Assembly (NCBI GenBank): GCA_965249005.1
Contig: CBDFLD010000023.1
Location: 992,001 to 1,056,000, forward strand
DNA: 64,000 nt
Origin: CBDFLD01 sp965249005
Lineage (GTDB): Bacteria; Acidobacteriota; UBA6911
Reading direction: 5' to 3'
How positions within the stretch are numbered: position 1 is the first letter of the stretch; each line of letters begins with the position of its first letter. The notes under the pieces are model-generated. The model saw nothing but the letters and a program-made list of their open reading frames with translations. It did no database searches and was not told the origin of the DNA. Made by a program: the position numbers and the translations under genes. Positions 26,435-35,919 of the stretch are shown piece by piece.

Positions 26435-27802
26435 CTAGTCCGGGAAACTCCTTTCCACGACGGCTGCCCCAATAGAATCACCGAACGCATTGACGGCCGT
26501 TCGAAAGCGATCCAGTAACCAATCCACGGCAAGGATGAGACTGACATACTCGAGCGGCAGTCCAACAGCATTGAGGACGATAATCAAGGTCACCAACCCG
26601 GCCTCTGGGATCCCTGCAGCACCGATTGCAGCCAGGGTGGCGGTGATCGCAATTGTTATTTGTTGCGGAAAATCTAGAGGAAACCCGATGGCCTGGGCAA
26701 TGAAAAGTGCAGCGACCGCCTCGTACAGTGCAGTTCCATCCATGTTGATAGTTGCGCCCAGGGGAAGCACAAACTCGGTGGAGCGTCTAGAGACGCCAGC
26801 CTTGACGTTGGCACACTCCATGGTGACCGGAAGCGTTGCCGATGAGCTGGCTGTCGAGAATGCGGTCAGCAAAGCTTGAGACATTTGATACATGAAACGG
26901 TAGGGATTCTTCCTCGTGAAGACCCAGTAGATGAGAGGCAGGGTACCGAAAGCGTGGATTGCCAGACCTGCTAGGACCGTCGAAACGTACCATCCCGTCT
27001 GGCTGAGAACTTCCACGAACTTTCCTTCGGCCCTGGCCTCGCCAAAACGAGCCGCGACGAGGCAGAAGATGCCCAAGGGGGCGACTTTCATCAAGAGCAG
27101 GATGAAGGACATCAAGGCGTCATTGATCTGTCCTATCATTTCCGTGATGGACTGGACCCTTGTGCCCATCGTTGTGAGCATCCCGGCAAAGATGATGCTG
27201 AAGACAATCAAGGGCAACAGATTGGTCTCGGCGGCAGCGGCGATGAGATTGTCGGTGAAGAGTAGCAAAAGAAGGTTCTTGAAAATTGCCCAGATGCCGC
27301 GACCTTCCGTTGCGAGGCCGCCCTCGAGATCTTCGAGCGCACCGGCCACCTTCTCCTTACCGAGGCCGGTCTCCTTGGAGAGAAAATCCAGTATTTTAGT
27401 TTGAGCGGAAGTGGCTCCACCCTCCGCTTGAATCTCAGCCAGCGTCCCCGCGTCGATCGCTCCAACACCGGGACGAATGAGGTTGACCAGGAAGAGACCC
27501 AAGACGACGGCGAGTACGGTCGTGGTGAGGTAGTAGAGCGCTGCATAAAAACCGGGTCGCCCGAGCTTTCGGACATCACCGAGCCCGAGAACCCCATTCA
27601 TGACGGACGCGACCACCAGGGGCACGACCATCATAGTGAGCAATCGGAGAAAGATTTGCCCGCCCACGTCGAGCGTCATGGCGAAGTGCGGAAAAAACCG
27701 GGCAAGAAGCCCCGCGAGAAAGATCGCTACGATGATATAGATAGTGAGACGATCTTTCTTCTTTGGTCCTGACTGTTCTACTGTCTCTGTCGGTCCGACC
27801 AC
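26435..27802 (-). CDS. glutamate/dicarboxylate:cation symporter (DAACS family)
   Basis: 455 residues from a GTG start with GGAGG 4 nt upstream. Family signatures are complete: the serine-rich FSTASSSATLP hairpin, the NMDGTALYE sodium/substrate site, AAGIPEAG in the second hairpin, and DWLLDRFRTAVNAFGDS in helix 8. A helical insert after residue 135 (about 130-175) is longer than in GltP. It imports glutamate, aspartate or C4-dicarboxylates with sodium or protons. It lies 54 bp downstream of the TAXI-MscS fusion gene and 65 bp upstream of the lipoprotein gene. Confidence 0.92.
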   Translation of the reverse strand: MVGPTETVEQSGPKKKDRLTIYIIVAIFLAGLLARFFPHFAMTLDVGGQIFLRLLTMMVVPLVVASVMNGVLGLGDVRKLGRPGFYAALYYLTTTVLAVVLGLFLVNLIRPGVGAIDAGTLAEIQAEGGATSAQTKILDFLSKETGLGKEKVAGALEDLEGGLATEGRGIWAIFKNLLLLLFTDNLIAAAAETNLLPLIVFSIIFAGMLTTMGTRVQSITEMIGQINDALMSFILLLMKVAPLGIFCLVAARFGEARAEGKFVEVLSQTGWYVSTVLAGLAIHAFGTLPLIYWVFTRKNPYRFMYQMSQALLTAFSTASSSATLPVTMECANVKAGVSRRSTEFVLPLGATINMDGTALYEAVAALFIAQAIGFPLDFPQQITIAITATLAAIGAAGIPEAGLVTLIIVLNAVGLPLEYVSLILAVDWLLDRFRTAVNAFGDSIGAAVVERSFPD

Positions 27803-27856
27803 GATTCCTCCGAAACGTCGAATACATTGTTCTGGATCTAGTTCTTTCGAGTGGGT

Positions 27857-30800
27857 TCAGCTCTCGTTCGCTGCCAACTTGCTGAAATCGCTCCCTGCCG
27901 GCGCCTGGAAGACTTTCAAATCAAACTCGGGGACTACGGCCAGAATGTGATCAAAGATGTCGGCCTGAACCGCTTCGTAGGTCGCCCAGTCGTCATCTTC
28001 GCAGAAGACACAAAGTTCGATGGGCACCCCATGTTCTGTCGGGTCTAACTGGCGGACCAGAAACGTCATGTTTTGATTGATCCTCGGATGTTTCTGTAGA
28101 TAGGCAATCACATACGCGCGAAACGTCCCGATATTAGTGAACCGCCTCCGGTCCGCCGGATTGGATTCATCAATCTGATGGGCTGCGTTCCACATGGCCA
28201 TATCTTGCTGTGTCCGGTCCAGATAGTCTGAAAGCGATTGGATGGCGGCATACCATTCTAACATGTCCTCTGTGCAAAAACGGATCGTGTTGATATCGAG
28301 ATTGATAGAGCGTTTGATGCGACGTCCTCCGGATTCTTTCATCCCCCGCCAGTTTTGGAACGATTCGCTAATCAGCGCGGATGTCGGAATTGTGATGATT
28401 GTTTTGTCAAAGTTCTGAACTTTTACCGTGGTCAAAGTCACAGCTATCACATCACCATCCGCATTGTACCGCGGCATGCTAATCCAATCCCCCGGCGCCA
28501 CCATCTTATTGGCGGCGAGTTGGATGCCGGCGAGAAATCCCAGAATCGTATCCTTAAAAATCAGCAGGAATACGGCGGTCATCGCTCCGAGGCCGCTGAG
28601 GACGTAAAACGGGGTGGCGTCGAGGATGATGGACGCGACCAGAATCGCCGCCGTCAGTCCAGCGACGATTCTGATCATCTGAATCACGCCGGTGACGGAC
28701 ATGTCCTTGGACACCTCGAAGGTATGATAGAGATTCGAGAACACGTTCAGGAGCGCATTTACGATCAAAAAGCCAACCACGACAATGTAGATCAAGGTTG
28801 CACCCGTTATAACATCCGTCCACTGCTCACGCCCCTCGAAGATAAAGATGGCTATGACGTAGATTATCAGCGCCGATACCAGATAGGCCGAACGGTTCAA
28901 CACGGACCTGTCGAGTAAGATGTCATCCCACCTTGTCTCGCTGCGCTTGACGTGCTGGACTAGACCTTCCAGAATAAGATATTTCATGGCGAAATTGACC
29001 AGCACGCTGAGCACGATGAAAACAACGAAGGCGATGCTTGTCGCCAGAGTGTCTGCAGTGACGGTGCTGAAGCCAAGGGTTATGAACAGATCGTTGAGGA
29101 ACACCATCACGGAGCGCCGCGCATCGCCGAGCAGGTCGAACGGCGATGGGGGTTGGAGGTACCCGGGGAAGTTCACCTCACGATAATATGCCATCGCATC
29201 TTGGTGGAGAGGGATCGCGAGGTTCTTTGCCATCGTCTCCTTATCTACGCCGATTAGGTCCGCCGCTTCGAAGATCACCTTTGTGATTTTTTCAACGTCA
29301 AACGGAATATCTGCCGTGGTCACGAGCACTGCATTTGTCATGAGCGTGTCAACGGCCGGTTCCCCTGCCAATTGACATCTGTATTTCTCCGCATCAATCG
29401 TGTCTGTCTGGAAGACCTGACCGACCAGCGTCGCAATGTTTTTCTTTTCGAGTGACAACAGCCGGACTGTGTCGTCGTTGAGGATCGCTTTGAGCGCTTC
29501 ACTGGGCACGTATCCGACGAAAAATCCCACATCAATTTCGTTGGCGATAATTCGCTCTACCATGTCTGGGATCGGCAAAGACGTGATGGTAGTCGGCTTG
29601 ATCGAGGCATTGGCAAGAAGCGTATGGGCCAGCACCCGAGTGCCGCTGTTTTCAGGACCAAGACACACGCGCAGATCATCCTGGTTCCTGAGTACGTCGA
29701 GTGTCGCTTGTCTCTCGTTCATATCGGGGGAGAGCTTCTCCCTCCTTATGATGATGTGGAGCAGCTCGTCATGAAGCCTGGCAATGCGTCGCATACGTTT
29801 CACCGGAGGAATATGAAGATCACCGGGAAGACCGGTCTTGAACACGCGCTGCGCGTTTCCTATATGCGACGCCAGCGCGATGTCATATTGCATGATGGCC
29901 AGCGTGCGGCGTTCTATGAGTAACCGGGCGTTGTCCACGGACCCGTCCGTCCGAATCACGCGTGATTTGATACCCCGCTGTTCAAGCACCGTTTGAATCG
30001 CCTCGCCTATATACCAGTATTTTCCGTTGACGGTTCCTGTGGCAATCAGCAGATTGTCCTGCTCGATGTCCTTGAACCGCGCAGCTTCTGGATGGAGTAT
30101 AATCCCTTCCGGGAGCCGGTCGTCATCCAGAATACTCTCAAGCTCGATGTCTTGTCTGCGTATGAGTTTGTCGACATGATCGAATAACGCATTCTCGATC
30201 AGGAATACCAGTTCGTCGTCGAGATCGTTCCGACACACGAGGAGTGTCTCTACGCCGAAGGTATGCACAAGCGCAGGCTGGTTCACATAGGTCATGGGCG
30301 GAATGTCGACCGTCTCAAAGTCGGGCAGAGCTGCGCTTATGGGACTCTCGCTAAGATCTAAGAGTGTACACAACCCTGATTGCAGGGCATTCTTAACCGC
30401 CGTTGCCGTTGTGCCTGACACGAAAAATGCAGCGTGGAGTTCTCCGGTAATGAGCATGTCGGCTACGCGAGTGAGACTATCTGCCTCCTTTCCCTCGAAA
30501 TCCGATACCTGAAACGCCGTGAGTATCTTTTCGACGATGATTTTTGTCCCGCTGCCTTCCACACCAGCGTAGACCCTCTTACCGGTCAGATCCATGATGC
30601 GCGTAATGTCCGCATCTTTGCGCACCACAAGCTGGACGATATCCGTGTAGAGGCTCGCAAGAGCTCGAAGCCGGGTACGGTCTTCGCGTGTCACCTTGGC
30701 GATCGCGGGTTCAAGCGCAAAGGCCAGATCCACTTCCGAGTTGAGAAGGAGTTCCAGGTTCTGAACCGACCCTTGCGTCTCAAGGGGGGAGACCTTCTGG

Positions 30801-31027
30801 ACGGGGTTACCGGGCAGTTCCCCGATAACCCATGCGAGTTCCTTCCCTAAGTCGTTATAGGTTCCGCCCGGTTTCCCGGTTGCGATCCGGACTTCTTCCC
30901 AGGAACTTGGCTCGAGGAATGGGCTAATGACGCCGATCACGATAAGGAGTATCAACGCTGCCGATACCACAACGATAATTGGTCGTCGTAATCGTGGAAT
31001 CATACGGATTCTCTTTAGAGCAGACAT
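27857..31027 (-). CDS. tandem TAXI solute-binding domains fused to a YbdG/MscS-type mechanosensitive channel
   Basis: A 1056-residue chain. Residues 16-37 are a membrane helix. About 44-320 is a TAXI-type binding domain (VRIATGKPGGTYNDLG ... ILHPEAARFKD). About 325-617 is a second one (LLIATGTVNGKYWYIG ... IPLHQDAMAYYRE); both start and end with the same family signatures. About 655-835 holds five hydrophobic helices. The last is a pore-like helix (LSGLGAMTAVFLLIFKDTILG), followed by the MscS beta domain at about 838-895 (GDWISMP, VQNFDKTIITIPTSALI) and a C-terminal alpha/beta part resembling YbdG/MscM. The first helix predicts periplasmic binding domains. Known TAXI proteins bind glutamate and other acids, and the next gene is a glutamate-type symporter. 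The inferred role is a solute-gated or solute-sensing ion/osmolyte channel. No clear ribosome-binding site. Confidence 0.88.
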   Translation of the reverse strand: MSALKRIRMIPRLRRPIIVVVSAALILLIVIGVISPFLEPSSWEEVRIATGKPGGTYNDLGKELAWVIGELPGNPVQKVSPLETQGSVQNLELLLNSEVDLAFALEPAIAKVTREDRTRLRALASLYTDIVQLVVRKDADITRIMDLTGKRVYAGVEGSGTKIIVEKILTAFQVSDFEGKEADSLTRVADMLITGELHAAFFVSGTTATAVKNALQSGLCTLLDLSESPISAALPDFETVDIPPMTYVNQPALVHTFGVETLLVCRNDLDDELVFLIENALFDHVDKLIRRQDIELESILDDDRLPEGIILHPEAARFKDIEQDNLLIATGTVNGKYWYIGEAIQTVLEQRGIKSRVIRTDGSVDNARLLIERRTLAIMQYDIALASHIGNAQRVFKTGLPGDLHIPPVKRMRRIARLHDELLHIIIRREKLSPDMNERQATLDVLRNQDDLRVCLGPENSGTRVLAHTLLANASIKPTTITSLPIPDMVERIIANEIDVGFFVGYVPSEALKAILNDDTVRLLSLEKKNIATLVGQVFQTDTIDAEKYRCQLAGEPAVDTLMTNAVLVTTADIPFDVEKITKVIFEAADLIGVDKETMAKNLAIPLHQDAMAYYREVNFPGYLQPPSPFDLLGDARRSVMVFLNDLFITLGFSTVTADTLATSIAFVVFIVLSVLVNFAMKYLILEGLVQHVKRSETRWDDILLDRSVLNRSAYLVSALIIYVIAIFIFEGREQWTDVITGATLIYIVVVGFLIVNALLNVFSNLYHTFEVSKDMSVTGVIQMIRIVAGLTAAILVASIILDATPFYVLSGLGAMTAVFLLIFKDTILGFLAGIQLAANKMVAPGDWISMPRYNADGDVIAVTLTTVKVQNFDKTIITIPTSALISESFQNWRGMKESGGRRIKRSINLDINTIRFCTEDMLEWYAAIQSLSDYLDRTQQDMAMWNAAHQIDESNPADRRRFTNIGTFRAYVIAYLQKHPRINQNMTFLVRQLDPTEHGVPIELCVFCEDDDWATYEAVQADIFDHILAVVPEFDLKVFQAPAGSDFSKLAANES

Positions 31028-31594
31028 ATTTATTTCAAGCTACGCCGACTATGCATCTCAGTCCATTAGCCTAAGTAGGCGGAAAGCCAGCTATACAGTT
31101 TGTCGAATAGCGACACGAGTTCTCCTCCATCCGTGGATACCTTTCGCCGAGCCTTAGCAGCTTGAACGCTTTTAGGCGTCGCGCCATTCTGCCCAGCGTC
31201 AGAGTTAAATACCCTTACATCCGTTGGAGACTTCCGGTCTATCCCGTACTGAAGTAGGAAGTTGGAATTGCGGGAAGTATATCAGAAACATACTCGTCGC
31301 GCAAATAGTGACACGAAGAAGGTGGCTTTCAATAAAACTTCGAATAGATGTGGAGTTCAAATGCAAAATAAATAGATTCTCCAGCTCTTTTAACACTACT
31401 CGCTTTGACTACACGTTCTAAGTATGAAGGATCAAGCGAGACCTTTGAGAGAGGACTACGGTAAGAGGGTAAGCAGAGAAAAACTCACGGTTCCTAGCTC
31501 ATCTCGAAGCAGATCCGATGAATAGCATATTGGAGGATGTCTCCATTCTCCGAATGGCTTCGCTGGAGGTTCCTCTTTTTTGAATGCGGCTTTG
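31028..31594. other. 567-bp gap upstream of the TAXI-MscS gene
   Basis: No credible gene. A small hairpin CCATTC / GAATGG (31543-31557) lies about 40 bp after the comM stop and may help end comM transcription. The promoter of the TAXI-MscS operon must lie in the rest, but no clear -35/-10 pair stands out. Confidence 0.5.
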
Positions 31595-33124
31595 TCATGG
31601 TCGCGCTCGATCCAGGCAGCGGTACTGGATGGCTTCAGCGACATAGCAAGCCGGGATGTTGTCTGCTCCCTCCAGGTCTGCCATGGTGCGCGCTACCTTC
31701 AGGATCCGATCGTAAGCCCGCGCCGAGAGTCCGAAGTGGGAGCATGCGTTCTCCAGGAGCCGCTCGGAGTCGGAATCGAGTTTGCAGTGACGGCGAATCG
31801 TACGTGAGGTCATCTGGGCGTTACAAGAGATGTGAAGGGAGGCGAAGCGGCGGGACTGACGCTGCCGCGCGGCGACGATGCGTTCCCGAATGGAGGCCGA
31901 GTCTTCCGCGGGGTTGCTGGAGGCAAGCTCACGATACTGGAGGGCCGGAACGTGAATGTGCAGATCGATCCGATCGAGCAACGGACTGGAGACGCGCGCC
32001 ATGTAGCGCTGGATCATGGGCGGCGTGCACAGGCATTCGTGTCGGGAGTTGCCATGGTAACCGCACGGACAGGGATTCATGGCGGCGGCCAGCATGAATC
32101 GCGCCGGAAACGTCAGTGACATGGAGGCGCGAGTTACGGTGACGCGGCCGTCTTCGAGCGGTTGCCGGAGCACGTCGAGGACATGCCGCTGGAATTCCGA
32201 GAGCTCATCCAGGAACAAGACGCCGTTGTGCGCCAGACTTACTTCTCCGGGCCGCGGAGTGGACCCCCCGCCAATGAGGCCGGCGTAAGACACCGTGTGA
32301 TGCGGAGCGCGAAAAGGACGGGTGCCGACGAGGCCGTTGCTGTCTGAGGGCAATCCGGCGACGGAATGAATTCTGGTTGTTTCGACCGCCTCCTCGAAGG
32401 AGATCGCCGGTAGGATGGTGCACAACCGGCGGGCGAGCATGGTCTTGCCCGATCTCGGAGGACCGATCATGATGATGTTGTGGCCTCCGGCGACGGCGAC
32501 CTCCAGCGCTCGTTTTGCCTGGTACTGCCCCCGAACGTCCTTGAAATCGACATCGTATACCCGGTCGTCGAGCAGCTTCACGGGATCGATCTCGACCGGC
32601 ACCCAGGGCTCGTCGCTGTTGAGAATATTTACCACCTGCTGCAGCGATCGCGCCGCATAGACGTGGATTCCCTCCACGATCGCAGCCTCTTTCGCGTTGA
32701 TCTCGGGAACCAACAGTCCGCGCATTCCCTGTGTCTTTGCCATCAGGGCCATCGACAAGCTGCCCTTGACGGAGCGGAGGGTGCCGTCGAGCGCCAGCTC
32801 CCCGGAAATTAGAACCCGGGAAAGGTCCTGCTTCTCGAGCAGGCCCGAAGCCCCCAAGATGGCGACTGCCATGGGCAGGTCAAAACCGGAACCCTCTTTC
32901 TTAACGGCCGCCGGAGCCAGGTTGATCGTGATGCGGTGGCGTGGGAGGGAGTACCCACAGTTTCTCAGGGCGGCGGTGACGCGTTCTTTGCTTTCTCGAA
33001 CGGCCGGATCGGGTAAACCTACGGTCTTGAGCTTGAGTTTTTGTCCTGTGCTGACATCTACTTCGACCGTAATGGGAAAGGAATGAATTCCAAGAACCGC
33101 TGCAGAGTGAACACGAAAGAGCAT
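31595..33124 (-). CDS. comM: ComM/YifB-family AAA+ ATPase (Mg-chelatase-like)
   Basis: 509 residues from ATG 33124, with AAGGAAAGG upstream. The N-terminal ChlI-like domain starts LFRVHSAAVLGIHSFPITVEVDV. The Walker A is GPPRSGKTML, the Walker B is GVLFLDELSEF. A four-cysteine segment NPCPCGYHG...CLCTPP precedes the C-terminal domain. ComM is a hexameric branch-migration helicase that helps integrate incoming DNA during transformation. It is divergent from the acyl-CoA ligase gene. Confidence 0.92.
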   Translation of the reverse strand: MLFRVHSAAVLGIHSFPITVEVDVSTGQKLKLKTVGLPDPAVRESKERVTAALRNCGYSLPRHRITINLAPAAVKKEGSGFDLPMAVAILGASGLLEKQDLSRVLISGELALDGTLRSVKGSLSMALMAKTQGMRGLLVPEINAKEAAIVEGIHVYAARSLQQVVNILNSDEPWVPVEIDPVKLLDDRVYDVDFKDVRGQYQAKRALEVAVAGGHNIIMIGPPRSGKTMLARRLCTILPAISFEEAVETTRIHSVAGLPSDSNGLVGTRPFRAPHHTVSYAGLIGGGSTPRPGEVSLAHNGVLFLDELSEFQRHVLDVLRQPLEDGRVTVTRASMSLTFPARFMLAAAMNPCPCGYHGNSRHECLCTPPMIQRYMARVSSPLLDRIDLHIHVPALQYRELASSNPAEDSASIRERIVAARQRQSRRFASLHISCNAQMTSRTIRRHCKLDSDSERLLENACSHFGLSARAYDRILKVARTMADLEGADNIPACYVAEAIQYRCLDRARP

Positions 33125-33253
33125 TGCCGAGCCTTTCCTTAGTACCAACGAGCCCGTGCTTCTGTGAGCGAAGCTAAGGGTGATTTTCGACCGCGCGACA
33201 GGCAGAATATGGGGAAATCTGTTAGCGTTCAGAATAGTGACAAAGGAGAAGGC

Positions 33254-34831
33254 ATGAAACAGACCGTCGGGATGTTGATCGAGGATTCAGCCGAGCGGGG
33301 GGATGCCACCTTTCTACAGTTCGGTAACGAACGCGTTTCGTACGAGCAGCTCAATGCGAGCTCCAATCGCGCCGCCAACGCACTAAGGGAACTGGGCGTT
33401 CGTGTAGGGGACAAGGTCTGCGTGATGATGAACAATGCGCCCGAATACCTCTACCTCTGGTTCGGCCTGGCCAAGCTGGGTGCCGTGATGGTGCCGGTCA
33501 ACGTGCACTTGAGGGGTTTCGGGCTGGCGTACGTGCTCCACCATTGCGACGCCAAAACTCTGGTGGTACATGATGAGTTTCTGGGACCGTGCCGCAAAGT
33601 TCTGGGACAGGCGCCGAATATACAGCACGTGATGACCTCCGGTGACGCAGAGGCGCCCGTGTCTCTCGAAGTCGCGATGGCACAGGCTGAGGCTTGCCGC
33701 GGCTTCGACCTTTTCGCCAAAGAGGAAGAGGTCCTGGGCATTCTATATACCTCGGGGACGACGGGTCCGTCGAAGGGAGCGATGCTCAGTCACTTCAGTT
33801 ATCTGAACACGGGACGCATCTTTGTGGAGTACATGGTACGGGCTGGCAAGGACGACGTACTTTTTACCACGTTGCCGCTTTTTCACTGTAATGCTCAACA
33901 GTTGACCACGATGGGCAGCCTGATTTCGGGTGCACGCATGGCGCTCGAGCCGGCGTTCAGCGCCTCGAAGTTTTGGGAGCAGATTCGCCGTCACCGGGCC
34001 ACCGTGTTCAATTACATCGGGGCCATGCTGACCATGATCTACAAGCAGCCGGAGAGACCCGACGACGCGGACAATTCGATCCGGGTCACTCTTGGGGGGG
34101 CGGCTCCCAAAGAGATCTGGCGGGAGTTCGAGCAACGATTTGGAGTGCAAATCATCGAGGCGTTTGGGCTGACCGAGACCGCCACGGTGAGCCATTGCAA
34201 TCCCTACGAAAGCGTGAGGCTCGGATCCGTCGGAAAGCCGCTGCCATACCTGGAGGCCCGAATTGTGGACGAGAACGACGAACCCGTAGCGGCGGAGACA
34301 CCCGGCGAAATCGTCGTACGGAGCAAACGGCCACATGCCGTCATGGAAGGCTACTACAAGATGACGGAGAAGACGGCCGAGGCGATGCGCGGCGGGTGGT
34401 TCCATAGCGGAGACCGGGGCAAGATGGACGGCGACGGATACTTCTACTTCATTGACCGGCTGAAGGACTGCATCCGACGGCGGGGTGAGAACATCTCGTC
34501 CTTCGAGCTGGAAAAGACCCTCCTGCGGCATTCATCCATTCAGGAGGCCGTCGCCCTGGCCGCGCCCTCGGAACTGGGTGAGGACGATGTCCGTGTCGTG
34601 CTGGTTCTCAAGCCGGACAAGGCACTGACGCCCGAGGAGGTCATCGATTTTTGCGTGGAGAATATGGCCTACTTCATGGTTCCGCGCTATGTGGAGTACC
34701 GCAGCTCGATTCCCAAGACCGCGACGCAGCGGGCGCAGAAGTATTTGCTGCGCGACGAGGGGCTCGAGAAAGCATGGGACCGCGAAAAGGCGGGCTATCG
34801 TTTGAGAGATCGAGGCAGGGCGAAGAAATAA
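33254..34831 (+). CDS. AMP-forming acyl-CoA ligase, CaiC-like
   Basis: 525 residues from ATG 33254, with AGGAG 5-6 nt upstream; the longer GTG frame from 33164 is less likely. The P-loop is LYTSGTTGPSKGA. AFGLTETATVSHCNP, SGDRGKMDGDGYFYFIDRLKD, RRRGENISSFELE and a late basic C-terminus follow. The sequence resembles crotonobetaine/carnitine-CoA ligase and related short-to-medium acyl ligases. The lysine of the A10 motif is in TQRAQKYLLR. It meets the exonuclease gene tail to tail with a 1-bp gap. Confidence 0.88.
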   Translation: MKQTVGMLIEDSAERGDATFLQFGNERVSYEQLNASSNRAANALRELGVRVGDKVCVMMNNAPEYLYLWFGLAKLGAVMVPVNVHLRGFGLAYVLHHCDAKTLVVHDEFLGPCRKVLGQAPNIQHVMTSGDAEAPVSLEVAMAQAEACRGFDLFAKEEEVLGILYTSGTTGPSKGAMLSHFSYLNTGRIFVEYMVRAGKDDVLFTTLPLFHCNAQQLTTMGSLISGARMALEPAFSASKFWEQIRRHRATVFNYIGAMLTMIYKQPERPDDADNSIRVTLGGAAPKEIWREFEQRFGVQIIEAFGLTETATVSHCNPYESVRLGSVGKPLPYLEARIVDENDEPVAAETPGEIVVRSKRPHAVMEGYYKMTEKTAEAMRGGWFHSGDRGKMDGDGYFYFIDRLKDCIRRRGENISSFELEKTLLRHSSIQEAVALAAPSELGEDDVRVVLVLKPDKALTPEEVIDFCVENMAYFMVPRYVEYRSSIPKTATQRAQKYLLRDEGLEKAWDREKAGYRLRDRGRAKK

Positions 34832-34832
34832 T

Positions 34833-35708
34833 TCAGTCGTCCCACTTGGAAATCCGACTCAGCAACTGAGTGTCCCCGATTTCGTCGCACAGTGTTTCCA
34901 TCTCGCTCCGTCGCGCGCCTTGCCACCCGAGATCGGCGAGGTCTTCCGCCAGAGGGACGTCGGTTCGAAGAGTCGCGAGAGTCCGATAGAGCTCCAATTC
35001 CTTCCGGTGATCGTGCAAACTCTGGGCCAGCGCCGCCTTCCCGCGCACCACGACGTCCCAATCCATCGCGTGTCTTGGGATCTTCTCGATTCTTCCGTAG
35101 CGGCGCAGAAGCGTGGACGAGGCCTTGGCGCCCCAGCGGGGAATACCGGGGATGCCGTCGGCACTATCGCCCACCAGGGCGAGCCAATCCGGGATCGATG
35201 CGGGGCCGACGCCAAACTTCTCGAGTACCGCCGGCTCGTCGATGATCTTGCGCTGCCGGCGGTCGAACATCACGACCTTCTGCCCGATAACCGATTGGGC
35301 CAGATCCTTGTCGGGCGTGCACATCCGGACCTGCTCGACATTTTCCTGTCGGCACCAGCGCGAGGCGGCTGCCGCAATGGCATCGTCCGCTTCGAACTCG
35401 ACCATCGGCCAGATGACCAGACCCAGGGCATGCGCCGCTCGCTCGGCGAGAGAAAATTGGGCGAACAGATCGGGTGCGATTCCGGTCCCGGTCTTGTAGC
35501 CGTCGAACAGATCGTTGCGAAACGACTCGATCACATGGTCGAAGGCACACGCCCCATGGGTCAGCTGTTCTTCACGAATCAAGTAAATCAGGGACCGGAG
35601 GAAACCACGAGTGGCTCCGACTTCTTGTCCGGTTGGAGATTGAGCCTCGGGTGCGCCGTAATAGGCACGAAACAGCTCATAGGTCCCGTCTACGAGATGA
35701 ATCTTCAC
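34833..35708 (-). CDS. 5'-3' exonuclease / flap endonuclease-like protein
   Basis: 291 residues from a GTG start with GGAGG 6 nt upstream. The PIN-like/FEN fold is shown by the metal-binding acids in LVDGTYELFRAYYG, FEADDAIAAAASRW and CTPDKDLAQSV, and by the helix-hairpin-helix GDSADGIPGIPRWGAKA. It resembles the exonuclease domain of DNA polymerase I and stand-alone ExoIX/Xni, and likely trims 5' flaps or RNA primers. The helical-arch region is short. No DNA polymerase domain follows. Confidence 0.87.
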   Translation of the reverse strand: MKIHLVDGTYELFRAYYGAPEAQSPTGQEVGATRGFLRSLIYLIREEQLTHGACAFDHVIESFRNDLFDGYKTGTGIAPDLFAQFSLAERAAHALGLVIWPMVEFEADDAIAAAASRWCRQENVEQVRMCTPDKDLAQSVIGQKVVMFDRRQRKIIDEPAVLEKFGVGPASIPDWLALVGDSADGIPGIPRWGAKASSTLLRRYGRIEKIPRHAMDWDVVVRGKAALAQSLHDHRKELELYRTLATLRTDVPLAEDLADLGWQGARRSEMETLCDEIGDTQLLSRISKWDD

Positions 35709-35919
35709 GATCTACCTCCTGCAGTTGCCAGCGCGGCCGGGGCCCGCGGGTCGGTGCTAGGTGCTCCAGCTTCAAAGTAACCGAGTTTGTCGTTTTAAGC
35801 AGCTCCAAATTCTGATAACTTCCACTCGTTTTCCGGAAACCACCAACAGTGCCAGAAGGTATCATGCCCAAAGCTTGTGTTGATTCGCTTGAACACCTAT
35901 CACTTGATTCGGAGGGGAA

